From positions 8,716,463 to 8,780,462 of the forward strand of contig CM072895.1 of NCBI GenBank assembly GCA_037013685.1: DNA of 64,000 nt, read 5' to 3'. The position numbers and the translations under genes were made by a program. The stretch is from Acridotheres tristis. Taxonomy: Eukaryota; Chordata; Aves; Passeriformes; Sturnidae. Positions 62,888 through 64,000 of this stretch are shown piece by piece; positions within the stretch are counted from its first letter, which is position 1; each line of letters begins with the position of its first letter. Under the pieces are notes generated by a model. It did not search any database, was not told where the DNA came from, and saw only the letters and a list, made by a program, of their open reading frames with translations.

Positions 62888-64000
62888 GATTGGACAACAG
62901 AAGTGTGATGAATAGAAGAATAATGAGTTGTAAATTCAGATTTGTGGTGCAGCAGCATCCATCACAAGTGCATAGAAGCATTTGTAAATGAGAAGGGCAG
63001 TCCTTGCCCAAAGGCCTTCCAGCAGATCATCTGCTGAGATGATGAGTCCATGCAGAAAAGGATAAGGGAAATTGACTTTGCCACCACTGCAGTGCCCTTG
63101 GTGTCCTGCCAGCCAAACCTCTGTCCAGTTTTATTTTAGGTGAGGGGGAGTTTAGGACAGAGTCACCAGAGGCAATGAGGTGAAGGAGAGGACAGGAGAC
63201 ACTGAGAGAGTGACTTTGAAAATGTAGCCTGGGGTGTGAAAGGCACGGTGGGACTGGAAATGAGCTGAAAATGTAAATTAACCCTGTGATACCTGCTATG
63301 ATCCCATTGCAGGAGGTGACTCTTCCTGAACTAAGGTGCAAACAAGACCATATGCTGAAGTCAACAGTACAGATTTTATTGAACAGTAAATGTGAGGTAG
63401 AGAGCTGGAAGGAAATAGGAGGAGGAGCAGGGAGGCAGAGAAAAAGAGTGTTGAATAACATCACTTAGAGGTATCTCAATGATTAAGGGAGATCATTCAG
63501 TTCAAGCTGTTGTCTCAGAATTTGGAGAGGGTGGTGTTACAGGGTCAATTTTGATACAAATGCCAGAAAACTAAAGCTGATGTCCCCCCAGGTGCTGCCC
63601 AGCTTGAGGCTGACTTGTCATGCATAATGTGCAGGTGTGAAGGTAAATGTGAAGGTTTTCTGACTTTTCATCTTTCCTTCGTCTTGCATGTGAGGATGTG
63701 GGATCAGGGTGGATATAGACCTTGCAGTGCCTGTAATGAAAATATAGACATTTATCCTAAGAAATTCAACTTGATTAAGAAGCAAAGGTTGGGTTCTTTA
63801 GTAGGGCAATGCACATCCAAAGCAGAACAGACAGCAAAATATTCTCAGTATCTGCTGATTGGCCAGTAATACAGGAGAAGGTTTGAGCCATTCAACAGTA
63901 TCTATCATGGAACTGCTATTTATTCATCTTTATTATATAAAGTTCCATATGTTTTTGCTATTCTATGAATATGCTGGTCTGGCAAAGTTCTTACAGATCC

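Larger units (their letters stand above)
45061..64000. other. Unique non-coding sequence, no gene seen
   Basis: Open frames are short or have two-strand overlap. The longest, 47910-48449 on the minus strand (179 codons), reads through a poly-A/poly-T tract giving a run of F residues and has no domain I recognise. The stretch holds a likely MIR piece at 47363-47425, a short TGC repeat at 47835-47848, A-rich tracts at 48287-48336 and 53569-53628, an ATTA-rich block at 49641-49735, an AT hairpin at 53066-53099 and GC-richer patches near 50700-51000 and 58020-58330. It is consistent with intron or intergenic DNA. Confidence 0.6.

Overview
The window reads as non-coding vertebrate nuclear DNA, most likely from a bird and probably a passerine. 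The evidence is three 5'-truncated CR1 LINE fragments with avian-type 3' ends (about 21673, 39846 and 44774), several decayed MIR-type SINE remnants, few other interspersed repeats, moderate AT-richness and few CpG dinucleotides. There are no bacterial features: no dense ORFs on one strand, no ribosome-binding sites, operons, tRNA or rRNA. The species call is an inference from repeat style only.

Layout. 1-10000 is unique intronic or intergenic-type sequence with two notable palindromes (1305-1329 and 4799-4837). 10100-12000 holds three likely MIR remnants, the best at 11769-11980. 12000-21660 is unique sequence with some GC-richer patches and a small CpG-containing patch near 13900-14210. A CR1 fragment lies at 21673-21905. 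22000-39300 is unique sequence with two local tandem duplications (23790-23920 and 37388-37465), an old SINE-like remnant near 36095-36245 and possible regulatory motif groups. The most protein-like open frame is at 39303-39620, followed by CR1 fragments at 39846-39960 and 44774-45060. 45000-64000 is again unique sequence with A-rich and purine tracts and an ATTA-rich block at 49641-49735.

No gene could be assigned a product. The open frames are short, overlap on both strands and resemble no family I recognise. The window is best explained as intron or intergenic DNA. One 250-base segment (39370-39619) has acceptor-like and donor-like boundaries around an open frame and is worth testing as an exon. 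I found no convincing new biological system. The remaining findings are modest: hairpins, small duplications and possible enhancer-like motif clusters, which need alignment to other bird genomes to be judged.
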